The notes under the pieces are model-generated. The model did not search any database and was not told where the DNA came from. It saw nothing but the letters and a program-made list of their open reading frames with translations. The translations under genes were made by a program, and so were the position numbers. A stretch of 64,000 nt of DNA from Taxillus chinensis (lineage: Eukaryota > Streptophyta > Magnoliopsida > Santalales > Loranthaceae): the NCBI GenBank assembly GCA_023512835.1, contig CM042084.1:57838793-57902792 (forward strand), in the 5' to 3' direction. Below are positions 22,618-35,640 of this stretch, piece by piece. The stretch's first letter is position 1; the number at the start of each line of letters is the position of its first letter.

Positions 22618-23825
22618 AATCCATATAGGTGTGATCTCCTATATGGATGTTGGCCTTCAATGGCATATTGGTTGATTTGATGCTTGGGAGTGGACTGGAA
22701 ATTATTGGGTTGTCTATGCCCACTAGGTGTTTGATAAAATGTTTGTGTGGCTACGCTCACTACGTGTTTGATAATATTCCTGTGTGGCTGTTGTATGTTG
22801 CGTGTTTGGTTTTAAGCCTGTGAGGCTGGTATATGTTGTTTGTAACCAACTATATTGGCCATGTGAACCTTGTTTGTGATATACTCTATTGAGCAGCACT
22901 GCTGTTTTGTATTAAGTTGAGATGTGTTACTAAGCCGTACTTTTGTAACTGATTATATTGTTGTTTGAGATTGATCACCCAAATGTGATGGGATTGAGCT
23001 GAGTTATGGGCCAGGCATGATAGCTGGACCCCTTGAGATTTGGCCAGGACCGCGGTCCTGAGTCTCGGTGTAGCACTCACGACGGTGGGCTAAGACTACA
23101 CCCATTCCTGAGGGTAGGTATGGCGCCCGAGGAGGTGGTTGACCATACCTGACTCGGGTGGAAAATGTTGCATTGGTGTCCATGCAATATTCGCCTGGAT
23201 GTGGTATGTCATGTCGCCCTGGTGGCGGGGTGTCCTCTGCCCTTCAGTGTGGGCTCAGGTAAAAGGTGTGTTACTAGGTGATGTTTGCTACTTTAGCCTT
23301 AGGCACGACACGAGCACAAGCATACACTTGTCTTGCATACTGTAGAGTGGGATGGGTTTGGGGAGACTGGATCCCTACTGAGCTATGGTTTGCTCACCCC
23401 TCCCATAAACTGTTCTTTTGCAGGGTTTAGCAGGCGGTAGGTGAAAGGGCTGTGGTGATAGGCCTCTGAGGCTGAAGACTATGTTGGTTTTCATTGTTTT
23501 GTTATGGATTTCTATTTTATGTTTGGGATTATTTGTAAACAGTATATTCTGGTTTAAATGGGAACTTTTCCCCATTAAGTTGTATTAAACTTTGAGCCCT
23601 TTTAAATGTAATGAACTGGGTTGTGGTTGTTATTTAATTATTGTTTGTGTGCATGGTTTGGGAGCAGGAGCATGCCCCGTGGCATGTTAGCCTGGTTGTA
23701 CAGGTTTGGGACAGCACCCGTGTCATAAGTCCTTTTTGGTGCTTGCACCAACCCCTTGACCCTTCAGGTGCGGGCATGGGCAGTCACTACCCATTTCCAA
23801 GTGAAAGGAAATTTGGGGTGTGACA
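21837..23825 (+). mobile_element. Inverted solo Gypsy LTR nested in the previous LTR
   Basis: It starts TGTAAGGACCC and ends GGGGTGTGACA, with GGAT on both sides (21833-21836 and 23826-23829). The first 600 bp align by eye, in reverse orientation, with the right part of the chromovirus LTRs (46350-46980 and 53510-54144). Shared words include AAAACTACGTCRTTTTGAT, the CACGCCAATTGGGGAATTGGCG-type inverted motifs and the GTGTTTTGAGTTAGTC end. A TATATAA box is at 22329-22335, followed by telo-box-like TTTAGGGTTTAGGG. Only a 4-bp duplication is certain; 5 bp is usual. Confidence 0.8.
22566..22614. repeat. (TA)n microsatellite
   Basis: About 24 uninterrupted TA dinucleotides lie within the leader of the inverted LTR. 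A (GA)n run is about 170 bp upstream, near 22397-22412. The length is likely to vary between individuals. Confidence 0.9.
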
Positions 23826-24544
23826 GGATAGCTTGTCCACGATCCTCCACGGGATCCTAGCTCAAGGCACTCAGCCCTAACTCCACGAGCTCAACGGCTC
23901 AACACAATCCTCAACGGGATTTCAGCTCAGGGCACTCAGCCCTACCACAGTGCTATATGCCCGGACACAGTGCCACACAGGCCTGCCATCGGCGCATATG
24001 CCTGCCACGGCCACAACGCAATATGCTCGGCCACAGTGCCACGCAGACCTGCCATCGACGCATATGCCTGCCCCATCAACCACATAGCATCATCTGTGCT
24101 TCACGGTGAGAACCCAACAAGTCATAGAGCCCAAGCCCCAATTCCTCAAACCAACATACCAACACCAATATGGCATTAAGGTTCTCCATACTCCTTTTAT
24201 AACTGAAGCCAGTCTTCACAAACCAATCATCATTCCTTGACTAAGGAAGGAGATACCTATAGGAGTTATTTTCTTGAAATAAAAAGTCTCGGCATTGGGT
24301 CTCCATATCATAACTATGATAATTTGATTTTTGGGGATTTTTCCAAAAAACCACTTCTACGAAAAACTAGATTTTTTCAAGATTTTACACTAAATCCCAA
24401 TTTTCACATTTTGAAAGAGTGGAATTTATTTTTCTAGTATTTTTCTTTGAATCCAAATGGGGGTATTTCATTATTTACATTGTAACTTACATGTGGAGAG
24501 GCATAATAGTGACAATGGAAATGGTCTAGTCTAGTCAAACTGGA

Positions 24545-24745
24545 ACTGCACTATCCAGCTACTCCAGACACTGCTCGAGACTGCTTGAAATACCTGCTCG
24601 ATGCTACATTCTGCTCGACACTCCTTGCTCGAAGCCTCTACTCGAGACTGCTCGAGACACTTGCTCGAGGCTCCCTGCTCGAGGCCTCCACTCGAGACTG
24701 CTCGAGACTCTGCTCGAAGCTGCTCGAAGCTAGCCTCGAGCAGTT
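24545..24745. repeat. Irregular repeat rich in CTGCTCGA
   Basis: CTGCTCGAGACTG, CTGCTCGAAGC and similar words recur about 14 times in 200 bp inside the outer solo LTR, upstream of its TATA box in element orientation. The words contain CTCGAG palindromes. Confidence 0.7.
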
Positions 24746-25516
24746 CCCCAGTCGGAAACTGTCGACTGTGTTCTTCCCTAATTCGTCCCAAAACCCAATT
24801 ATACTCGTTAAATCTCCATTTTTAAGCAACAATTCATTCCTATTAAGGGTTTCTAACATCATCTAGCCACATTAGGCTACCAAACAACCTAAATCATCTA
24901 GGTTTCATGCTCAATTTCTATTTTCCCCAATTTCTAGGGCTTATCACGAATTTTTATGATTTCATCTAATTCTTACATGTTAATCCAATGAAACAGCAAA
25001 GAAAGGGTGAAGAATCAATGGAACACCTACCTAGAGTGATTCTTGATGATTGAACGAGCTTTAAATGCCCCAAATCGAAGGCTCCAAACTTCCTTCTCTC
25101 TTTCTTTCTCTCTCTCTCTCTCTAAGCTCTCCAATGCACGATCGTTGAAACATAATATGGAAGCTCTCTTTCCCCTATTTATATTTCTATATTTTTCTTT
25201 TATTAATAAATCCCAAAAATATTAATTGACCTCCCGAGGTCACGAAGTCCAAATTGAGCCCAAGTACAGTCAAAACGCTCAAAATGACGAGTACATCACT
25301 ATCCAGATATTTTCCAACCTAATTGACCGCTCAAATGCAAGGTCAACCAATAAACCCTGAAAAGTCAACAATCGAGCCACTCGAGGCCCCGACCCGGAAT
25401 TGGGCCCAACTACAGTCAAAATGCTCACATTGATGAACACAATATTATCCAGATGTTTTTAGCAACAGAGAAAGACTATCTCTTAGCCCTACCCAAATAC
25501 AGGTCTTTACAGATGT

Positions 25517-26763
25517 CATGTTAAAACCGTAGTCAGTAAGTTGACTTTGCATCCAGAGAAACTGTGCGTAGCAACTCCTAGCAGCTATATATTCCGCCTT
25601 AGCAGTAGAAGTTGATATAAAATTCTGCTTCTTACTGAACCATGAGATGAGTCTATTTCCAAGGAACTAACACATACCACTAGTACTCTTCCTGTCGATG
25701 CGAGACCTGGAAAAATCAACATCTGAATATCCGGATAAAGAGAAGTTGGACTCCTTTTGATACCAGAGTCCCAAATTCACTGTCCCTTTGAGATACCGCA
25801 ATATCCGTTTTACACGAAGCATGTGTAACTCTTTGGGATTCTCCTGATATCTTGCACAAATGCAAGTTGCAAACATAATATCCGAGCGACTTACTGTAAG
25901 ATACAACAATGATCCTATCATCCCTCTGTATTTAGTCACATTTACTGATTTTCCGTCAGTATCAAGATTTAAATTTGCACTGATTGGCATGGGAGTCTTC
26001 ACGGGAGTTGAGTTTTGCATTCCGAACTTCTTGATTAAGTCCCGTGTGTACTTCACTTGGTTGATGAAGATTCCATCCTTCATTTGTTTAACCTCTATCC
26101 CAAGGAAGTACGTTAATCCTCCCATCATGCTCATTTCAAATTTGTCAGTCATCAACTTCGCAAACTTTTCACAAAGCTTCGGATTTGATGATCCGAAAAT
26201 TATGCCATTCACGTAGATTTGTACGATCATAGAATGATCTTTCTCTTTCCGTAGAAATAGTGTGGTGTTTATCTTCCCTTTTCTAAATTTGTGTTTAAGC
26301 AAGAATTCTGACAGTGTGTTGTACCATGCTCTTGGAGCTTGCTTCAATCCGTACAAAGCTTTCCATAGTTTATATACCATATGTTCAGCCTTGTGTTCAA
26401 TGAAGCCCGGAGGTTGTTCAACATAAACCTCCTCTTGAAGATCTCCATTCAGAAAAGCGCTCTTGTCATCCATTTGATAAACTGTGAAGTTTTCATATGA
26501 TGCATACGCAGGAACATTCAGATCACCTCGAGTCTAGCTACTGGAGCAAAGGTCTCGTCATAATCAATCCCTTCTTCTTGACGATATCCTTTGGCTACCA
26601 ATCTTGCTTTGTTCCGAATTACTATTCTATCAGTATCTAGTTTGTTTCGAAACACCCATTTAACTCCTATGACTTGTTGCGACCTCGGCCTTGGTACTAA
26701 TGTCCACACATCGTTCCTCTTGAACTAATTAAGCTCTTCTTGCATAGCGTCTGTCATCACTGG
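25517..26763 (-). pseudogene. Copia reverse transcriptase and start of RNase H
   Basis: The frame from 26709 down reads [40 protein letters not shown] and [10 protein letters not shown]. After a short frame break near 26475 it continues from 26473: DDKSAFLNGDLQEEVYVEQP, LYGLKQAPRAWY and IYVNGIIFGSSN. The catalytic Tyr-Val-Asp-Asp motif has become Tyr-Val-Asn-Gly, so RT activity is lost. The thumb (YFLGIEVKQ, RDLIKKFGM), YSDVDFSRSRIDRKSTSGMC and RNase H residues up to NMTS follow at 25516. The joined region lacks the piece between integrase and RT. A TAA near 25664 ends the long frame. Confidence 0.85.
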
Positions 26764-26808
26764 TTTTCGTCCGGGCCCGTTTGGGGTGAGCTCAAACTAA
26801 ACTAATGG

Positions 26809-29135
26809 TGAGAAATTTTAAAGTCGCCACCAACTGTTTTTGGGGTACAGTTGGATACCCTCTACTTTGAGTAGTTTAAAGGTGTGGTCTGCGTTATCAG
26901 AGAAGGGTTCGAGAGTTGGTTACGTGTAGGGAAGGATTAGCACCCCTACAACGCCCTTTTGGTATCTATTTTCAGAGGAGGTTTTCTATTTTATTTGCAC
27001 TGCCACAACTGGGTTAGGTTTCCTAAAAAGTCTATGGTTTTTATTTAGCTAAGTTATTTATTAAAGTCATGATTAAAATGGATTTACCCTAAATTTCTAA
27101 AGGGAATCTTAAAAAAGTTTTGGGTTTTTGTTTGAAGTGCAGAATGAGATCTTAGGGGTTTGTTTTGGTTTTTGGTTTTATTTTGGAAATTAAAATATGC
27201 TTTTTGTTTTTTTGTTTTTTTACATGGAATTAGAAATCCAAAAAAATGGAAATACGTTTTGACTTGAAAACATTTTTTTGTTGTTTTTTTTTGTTGTTTT
27301 TTTTTTGTTTTGAAAACGTTTTCTATTTTTTTTGCTTCTTTTTGTAAGGATAAAACTATGAACTAACACAATAACATATAAAGTGATGTGTGTGATTGTG
27401 ACATCCATAAATCAAATAACGATCCACTCTTTTTCTTTCTTTTCTTTTTCTTCATGCCTCCCTTTGCTCTCTCTCTCTCTTTCTTTCTTTGTTTGTTTGT
27501 TTGTTTTTTTTTTTGCTATACTTTACATATTACAACATACACATATACAAAAGAAAGGGAAATACAAGGAAAACACAACGCATACCAATAAAAGAAAAAG
27601 AAATACAATGAAATACTAAGAATTACATCACATATCAATATAAATAAGCTGAAAAGTAATGAATAAATAAAGATAGAACCGACTTTGGGGCTTGCAACAC
27701 CAGTCTTCTGTTTGAGCTCCTGTTAGTGCCGATAGCCACTTGCCCGAATTAGAACCAACAAATCTGGCAGCGAGATTTGTGAGGAGGATTTCCTGGTATT
27801 TGGAGATTGGAGTGACGTATTTTTTTGGGTTTGAGATTTTTGGTGACTGGGAATAAGGAAAGTGGGCATAAGAAATAGGGAAATGAAGAAGAATTGTTTT
27901 TTTTTTGTCCTTTTTTTTGTTTTGATGAAAAACGTAAGAGGAAGGGGGCAGAACTGGGTTGTTTGTTTGTGTTTTTTTTTTTTTTTGCTAGGAGAAAGAG
28001 AGCTATAACGAGAAAGAAGGAAAGAGGAGTTGGAAAGGATGGGCGATTTTGATTTTGGGACAGGGAGAGTGTTGAGTGAAAACTTGGGTGTTCCTCTTTT
28101 GGGATTAGGGAGCTGGGCGTGAAGATGGCAGCAAAGTTTTCTGGTTTTTTCTCTCTGCCGAACTCTGGTCTTTTTCTCTCGGCCGAACTCTAGTTTTTTC
28201 TCTCTACTGAACTCTTTTTTTTTTTGGACGAACTCTCCTTTTTTCTCTCTTGCTGAACTCCCCCCTTTTTCGCCTGAACAGAGGACTACATTTTAAAGGA
28301 TTTGGCTGGATTGCATTGATTGCAGCATTTAATGTTGTATTATTGATGCAGTATTTTTATTTCCAGATTCTGTGCATGGTCGGGTGGTCTGGCGACCTGT
28401 GCAGCTCGTGATTGTCCTTTTTTAAGTTTTCATTTAACACATGTGACCGATAGGCATTGAAAAATGATTCTGTCAGATGGCCAACTCATTAAAACATGTC
28501 CCGTGAGTAGCCAGCGAGAGAGCCAGCGAAAGAAGCCAAACAGCGAAGGTCAACGGGTCAACGGGTCGAAGTGTCGGCAGGGTTGAAGGTTAACGGTCAA
28601 CGGGTCGAAGGTCGGTGGGTCAAAGGTTAATGGGTCAAAGGTCAACGGTCAATGGGTTGAAGTATCGGCAGGGTCAAAGGTCAACGGTCAATGGGTCGAA
28701 GTGTTAGCAGGTCGGAGTGTCGGCAGGCTTACAGGCTTCGAGGCATCGAGGCTTCGAGGCTTCGAGGCTTCGAGTCTTCGAAACTTCAAGTTGCCGACAC
28801 TTCGAGGCTACGAGTCAAGTTTTTTTTTTTTACTTTTAATTACCTTTTTACCCCCACCCAAAATGCGAAAATGGATGACCTTTTGGGGATTGTTTAGGAA
28901 GGCCTGTATTTGCTTAAATAGATGTTTTGGAGAATTTCGCACAGTCACTTTTTCGGGCAGTTTGACCAGGGGCATTGACCGTCTTTTGGTAGGTTTGACT
29001 TTTTCCAACGAAAGTTGTTTTGGCCATAACTTATTCATTTTAAATCAGAATTGAGCTCGGTCAAGTGCGTTAGTCTCCAAAGTTCATCCTCTCTCACCTG
29101 GCGTTAATCTTGGGCCATTTTAGGGGCTGGTAACA
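26809..29135 (-). mobile_element. Ogre/Tat-type LTR, probably solo, inside the Copia element
   Basis: On the minus strand this unit starts TGTTACCAGCCCC at 29135. It ends with the phrase AGGGCGTTGTAGGGGTGC, then CCCCAAAAACAGTTGGTGGCG and TTTCTCA at 26809, the same closing block as the Ogre LTR at 14728-18128. Internal text is A/T-rich with long T and A runs (27185-27520). It separates Copia integrase from Copia RT. No matching 5-bp duplication was found at the two ends, so deletion accompanied or followed the insertion, or the end point is misplaced. Confidence 0.6.
28550..28805. repeat. Two short-unit repeat tracts
   Basis: From 28550 to about 28700 the words GGTCAACGGGTC, GTCGAAGTGTCGGCAGG and GGTCAATGGGTC recur in varied order. 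From 28730 to 28780 a GCTTCGAGG unit of about 9 bp repeats six times (GAGGCTTCGAGGCTTCGAGG). Both lie inside the Ogre-type LTR. Confidence 0.75.
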
Positions 29136-29142
29136 GAGGTTA

Positions 29143-30415
29143 TCAATTTTGGGCTTCCCGGCTAATGTTAATGCATCCATCTTGTGCAAATTGCAGGGAA
29201 TTTCTATTAAAGATACAATAAGCCTTGCTGTGTAATGAGTATTCGACAAAGATCCTATCATCGGATTTTGGCTCAAATTTACTCCAGGCCTCTTTGCTGT
29301 TGTTTAACACGTAGCAAGCACACCCAAAAGCTTTGAAATAAGAGATTGACGGCTTCCTATCTCTCCACATCTCATAGGGTGTTTTCATGGTAACCTTATT
29401 GATAAGAGTTCTGTTCTGAAATAGCATGCAGTGGACATAGCTTCAACCCATAGACTGAGAGGAAGCTTTGCCCCTGCTAACATTGATCTACCAGCTTTGA
29501 CTAAAGTGCGATTCTTACGCTCAGCAACTCCATTTTGTTGCGGAGTCCTGGGCGCAGAGAAGTCGTGCTGAATGCCCTGTTCAGAACAATATGATCTCAT
29601 ATCGGAAAAGTCAAATTCTGTATCATGATCACTCCTGATGCATTTAATGATCAGTCCTTGTGAATTGTTTATCCAGTTGAAGAGATCTACGAGATGTTCA
29701 AAGGTTTGATCCTTTGATTTCAGGAACATCACCCATGTATACCTGATGAATTCATCGATAACCACAAAGGTATATCTTGCACCAGCAAGAGAAGTAATAG
29801 AAATGGGGCCACAAAGGTCCATATAAAGAAGTTGCAAAGGAGCAGTTAATGAATTAACTAATTTGCTCCTAAAACTATGTTTGGTCTGCTTGCTGAGTTG
29901 GCATCCTCGACAGAGAGAGTCTCTGAAGTATTTATGTTTAGGCAGACCATTGACCAAATCAAGTGACGCTATTTTAGACATAGTTTTGAAATTTAAATGA
30001 GCACAACGCTTGTGCCATAGCTAACTATCTTCATCTGATGCTTTAGTGAGGAAGCATACAGGGTCAGAAGAATTATTTCTTAAGACCACTAAATATGTCT
30101 CCATCTTTTAATATGGATAACTTAATATCTCCGGATAAGTTTTCCCTAACTGTGCAAGTGCTCGACACAAATGAAACAGTAAATCCTTCGTCACATAAAT
30201 TATTGACACTCAGTAGATTATGCTTCAAACCTTCGACTAGTGTAACCTTAGTTATTGATATACAGCCGTTGGTTAAAGTGTCATACCCCATAATCTTACC
30301 TTTACTATTGTTACCATATGATACGAATGGGCCTCGTTTGTCAGCAACTTCAACTAGCAGAGACTAATCACCTGTCATATGTCCGGAGCATCCACTATCG
30401 AGGATCCACTTGCTT
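29143..30415 (-). pseudogene. Copia protease and integrase
   Basis: The protease active site WILDSGCSGHMTGD is at about 30370-30415, and LVEGLKHNLLSVNNLCDEGF follows. Integrase starts with the HHCC domain (WHKRCAHLNF, CRGCQLSKQTKHSF). The core is LLYMDLCGPISITSLAGARY (first Asp), IRSDHDTEFD (second Asp) and TPQQNGVAERKNRTL (Glu). The tail FGCACYVLNN ... LQFAQDGCINISREAQN ends at the inserted LTR near 29143. Stops near 30365, 30070 and 30020 and one frame change near 29400 break it. Motif wording is close to SIRE-type Copia elements. Confidence 0.85.
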
Positions 30416-31797
30416 TGATTGATCTTTAACTTCAAGTGGTCCGGCAATGTATTCCGGAGATGCTCCTGCAAGACAACAGTTTACACTTTTGGTGCCCAAA
30501 CTTGTTTCGGGCTGTTAGGAGAAACAACAGTGGTGTCAACAGTTTTGGATTTTACTTTGTTAGGAACTTTAGCTTTCCAGGTTGACTTTACATTGTTAGC
30601 GTGAGTTGCTTCTTTTATTTGGGCTTTCTTGGGAGAGATACTCCTTTGAGATTTTGATTTTGATTTGCCAGAAAAACCCTTTTTGATGAACTGATCTTTA
30701 TTAATAAGAACTTGATTACAAAGCCAGTCATCTGAAAGACTCTAACACTCATAGTGATAATGGCCTATTTCTCTACAAATGGAACAGACACTATGATGTG
30801 GAGCACAAACGGGGATACAGGTTTCTTAGCTTTTACAGTTTTTCTACACTGTTCCCTATGGCCTAATCATTTGCGAATGGGTGATACGCTCTTGGACCTA
30901 GATGCGTCAGCTTTAGCCTTTCCTTTGTTTCTGGGTGCTACAATTTCAGCTTTAAATGCAGCAGCCTTCCCTTCATATTTACGTACAGGTGCTACTACTT
31001 TGGAATTAGCAGTAACAACCTCTCTTCCACAGTCATAAACTATGGTGTCACCTGAAATGAAACCATCCAACAATTTAAATGTACTAACAGGATAAAGGTT
31101 GGTTAGTTTCAGAGTGAAATCTAAGGGACACTCAGTAGCTTATATGGAGGTTGATGGTTCGGAGCCAAGGTCAGGTTTAACTCGGATGTCGTTCAGATCA
31201 GTCTTAAACGTAGAGGCTATTTCCCCCCGATTTCAGCCATTTATAATTTATTTCTTTTTCCTTTTCAAGTTCATTCTCAAGTCTTTTAAGATTAACTGTT
31301 AGTCCTGTTAGGTTGGTATTTAGTAAATGATTTTCAGCTCTAAGATCATGATATCAAGCCTCTTTACTCTTAAAGTCAGCTATGTCTTTTTCTAGTCTTG
31401 CAACAGTAAATTCAAGACGTTTAGTCTAACTTTCCATATCTTTGTACATTTGAGTAATTATTAATCTCTCATTCTTTTCATGATTACGTTCAGTAGTAAG
31501 ATATTCTAATTTACTCCTGAGCTCAGAGATAGAAGGTACCTCAGTATTTGCCATGAGGCAGACGTTCGGCTTTGGGGTTAGCTCTAAAGAAGAGGAGGAA
31601 TCCTTTGATGATGATTCCTCCTCTTCTTCAGAGCCACTAACGCACTTCATGACGAACGCCTTCTTTTTGTCCTTGCTGCTTTCTGAGGTAGAGTTTCGGG
31701 GTTTAACCTTTTCACTTTTATCGGCCGACTTTAATTTAGATTTACAATCCTTGGCCTAGTGATTGGGTTTCTCACAGTTGTAGCATTCTTGGGAACT
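30416..31797 (-). pseudogene. Copia gag, heavily decayed
   Basis: A zinc knuckle CYNCEKPNH-stop-AKDC sits at about 31755-31790, followed by a Lys/Ser-rich and acidic serine stretch (GSEEEEESSSKDSSSS) and a Lys/Glu coiled coil (LRSKLEYLTTERNHEKNER) down to 31426. Below that the frame is full of stops to about 30420, with a second Cys/His segment near 30750-30790 (SICREIGHYHYEC). A long gag with coiled coil and extra Cys/His segment fits Sirevirus. Confidence 0.65.
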
Positions 31798-33254
31798 TGA
31801 CTCCGATCATTGTTAGCAATTCCGCAAGCGTACGGATCGTTACAAGTAATAAAGTGGACTCAAAGTCCGGATGTCGAACCCACAGGGAAAATGATCAAGT
31901 AAAAAGCTCATTTTGTAAATCCATGATGTATCTAAAGTTGGTTTTGTATCATTAGCAATTTGAATGTTGTAATTTAATTAAACAAAGCAATGTAAATGTT
32001 CTTATGGGAGAAAATAGGGATTTGGATGTCAATCAATGTAATTAATTAATCTCTTGTTCTTAAGGCATATTAATTCAAACTTCCCCTTTTTGTTTAAAAC
32101 CCAACACCTTTGCATGTACTAGCCTCTTTCGAGTGATCTAGCCGTGTGTATACCCTAGCTTGGGGAACGGGCAACCCATTATGTGCTTAAGTTGTTTGAG
32201 TGTAGATTGGCATCACACCAACCCTAACTAGGTTACAAGCAAGATTACTGGCTTTCGCAAATTATAATCTTAGCAAGTCAAGTCTCTTAACTATCAGGTT
32301 ATCAATGTCTTCTTTCGATCCATAATTGATTAACCTTATACAAGATTTAAGGTGGCCAAACTTAAATCTCACATGCTAACTCAAAAGACTTGATAAACAT
32401 AACAGGGAATTTCAAATTAACTAACCAAAAGAAAAGGAATTAAAAACTTACATCAAATCCATCCTCCTCCCATGGAGGTTTAAGCTACCATAGCAAATAA
32501 GAAAACCATTGTTCTTACTATGAGAACCCAATACATTTCTCTCCCTCTCCCAGAATGAACGATCTTCAGTCCCCCATTAATTACAAATTTTCTCCAATAT
32601 ATTTCCTAATTCCCTGTATAACTGCTGGAAACCGTTAGGAACCGTTCCCTCCATTAATTTGAAGTTGTTTCCCTCTCAAAATGGTTGATGGAAGGTCGTC
32701 AGATCCTTTAAAGATGAGTTACAGGCCGTCCAGGTGGCATCTGTGGAGGTTCATTGACCAGCAGGTTACGTTGTACAAAAACTGCCCGCGGTCAATTCAT
32801 TTGGTCAACTCAATTTCAAATGACCGTTTCAAATGACCAAGCTCTCGGGAGCTTCTAGTCAACTCAATTGGTCCCGTCATTTCTTTTTGGTCATTTCAAA
32901 TTTGAAATGACCGCAGTGCAGATTATCCCTTGCTCCTTCATTCTTTCTTTGGACTTTGTACTTGGCCTGTTTTCCATTCAAAGACAACAAAAACACCACA
33001 AAAGGATCTACTAATGCTATGTTAGGGGGTTAGTTCATTAATTATTCAAATTCATCAAAATGAAGTTAAAGATGTGATCTTTTATCATAAAATCCCCTTC
33101 AAAAAAAATAAAACAAAAAAAAAACAAAAAAAACCAGGAATGACAATTAGAGGCAACAAAAGTAGAGTGAATTGATATAAAGCTTGTATGAAGAACAAAA
33201 AACATATTTACTTTTAATAAAAAAAAAAACCCCACCCCTTTTTATTCTACCGTA
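31798..33254. mobile_element. Unidentified insertion between Copia gag and 5' LTR
   Basis: From about 31803 the sequence is unlike Copia. It opens with TTAGCAATTCCGCAAGCGTACG and GTCGAACCCACAGGGAAAA, a wording I associate with a dispersed plant repeat of uncertain class, and runs AT-rich with no long ORF. TGTTAG occurs at both 31804 and 33020 and could be a duplication, but neither end is convincing. From about 33010 to 33254 there are A-rich runs and no identifiable feature. Confidence 0.35.
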
Positions 33255-34466
33255 CAAATCTCTTATACTCGTTTCTGAGATACTCACACACTAGCTGCTT
33301 ATTTGTTATCTCTATGAGCTCTCGTACATACAATTTTCTTATACACTTAAGTGCTCGCGAACTGCATCAACACTTTACAAAATATACAAGTGTTCATATA
33401 TATAGCCATCCGTGAAGAACATCTTTGGAACTTGTTCTTCCGAGCAACGTGCACATTGACTGTTCCTCGGAAAACTCTCTGCCTCAATTGTTACGGATGT
33501 GGAGTTCAAGATCTTGGGTTTGCAAAACATAAGTGTCTTTGTGAGTTCCCAAGTGCAATTAAAGTTGTATCCACATATCCGTGTGATCCACGTGTGAGAT
33601 GCTTTAGGTTCTCAATGAGTTTGTCTTACATCGGGACACAGTGAGCTGACTATTTTGAGTACGAAGAGATAAGCTGAAGTAGTATCTTCTTAATCCGTCG
33701 TAAAATTTCTTACTTCGTGTTAATGAAACTCAGATTCTTACTCCATATCATTGGTTACTTACTCCGTATTAGTTTGGTACCGGAATCCTTATTTCCGTGT
33801 CAGCGCTTCCTTACTCCATATGAACAAGAAGTCCGGAGAGCTTACTCCATATCAGCGCTTCCTTACTCCGCATGAGTCGAAAGGACCGGATGGCTTACTT
33901 CGTATTAGCGCATCCTTATTCCGCATGAGTAAAAGGTCAGATTCCTTACTCCGCATCTCTTTTCCTTACTCCGTGCAGATAAAGGACTTGGGTCCTTATT
34001 CTGCACAAGTCGTTCCTTACTTTGCATGTATGAAAGACTTGGATTCTGTACTCCGTGTCTTCTTGTCCTTAGTCCGCTTGAGTGGAAGACTTAGCCCTTT
34101 ATTCCGCGATAACTGTCTCTTACTCCGTGCTAGTTGTACACTAGGATTCTTACTCCGCATCTATTTGACTTAGTCCGTTTAAAGTGTTAGACGCAGATTC
34201 CTTAGTCTGTAGCTTTAAGTGTTTAGTCCGCACGAATGATTCTTATTCCGTATGAAGTGAAGACTTGGTTATTTACCAAGTGTTTGACGATACTCACTCT
34301 TGTCCAGATCAAGATTATGTATCCTGTCCTCATATTTGCTCTCACGAGTGAAGGTCTAGATTAAGATCATATCTTCTGCAATAACTTAAGATAAAACATG
34401 CAATGTCTCAAATCAAATTATATAGGGTTTTATCCGCATTATCCAAATTCTGGGTTTGATCCAATA
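33255..34466 (-). repeat. 5' LTR of the Sirevirus-like Copia, truncated
   Basis: It is homologous along its length to the solo LTR at 1600-2834, same orientation: shared GATCAAGATCTTGGGTTTG-like words, TCCACATATCC, TTGTCTTACATCGGGACA, the CCTTACTCCG array, and ATCAAATTAYATAGGGCTTTA at the end. About 150-200 bp at the inner end, including the C-rich end, are missing at 33255. The outer end reads CCAATA instead of CCAACA at 34461-34466. It lies upstream of gag on the minus strand, as a 5' LTR should. Confidence 0.75.
33707..34252. promoter_or_regulatory. Second copy of the CCTTACTCCG repeat array
   Basis: Around 20 copies of CTTACTCCGYAT-like words recur every 20-36 bp, more diverged than at 2209-2620 (TTACTTCG, TTATTCTG, TTAGTCTG occur). 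Position in the LTR matches the other copy. Confidence 0.6.
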
Positions 34467-34496
34467 ATTTACCAACACCCAAAAAAGAAGCCAAAA

Positions 34497-35640
<1,144 letters not shown>

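Larger units (their letters stand above)
21297..25511 (-). mobile_element. Solo Gypsy LTR inserted in Copia RNase H
   Basis: The unit starts TGTCATGCCCC and ends GGTCTTTACA, flanked by GATGT at 21292-21296 and 25512-25516. Without the nested element (21837-23825) it is about 2.2 kb. Its ends match the TGTCACGCCCC...GTCCTTACA ends of the chromovirus LTRs at 45252 and 52401, so it belongs to a related family in the same orientation. A TATA box on the minus strand (TATAAATAGG near 25174-25184) fits that orientation. No polypurine tract or pol sequence is present, so it is a solo LTR. Confidence 0.85.
18129..34466 (-). mobile_element. Sirevirus-like Copia element, broken by nested insertions
   Basis: Read on the minus strand from right to left: 5' LTR (33255-34466), gag with zinc knuckle (30416-31797), protease and integrase (29143-30415), RT (25667-26763), RNase H split in two (25517-25666 and 21048-21296) and an env-like ORF (18129-19355). 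Copia order (integrase before RT) and an env-like ORF after pol fit the Sirevirus genus. The 3' LTR is missing: the element abuts the Ogre LTR near 18128. Insertions are at 21297-25511, 26809-29135 and about 31798-33254. Sequence between integrase and RT is also lost. Confidence 0.75.

Noticed and set aside
22397..23080. Interspersed repeats with TA and GA runs as a possible CRISPR-like or satellite array
   Set aside because: Simple microsatellites in an LTR leader; no regular spacer structure.
1600..34466. Pairing of the two Sirevirus LTRs as one 33-kb element
   Set aside because: 1600-2834 has its own GTAAT duplication on both sides and no polypurine tract at 2835, so it is a solo LTR.
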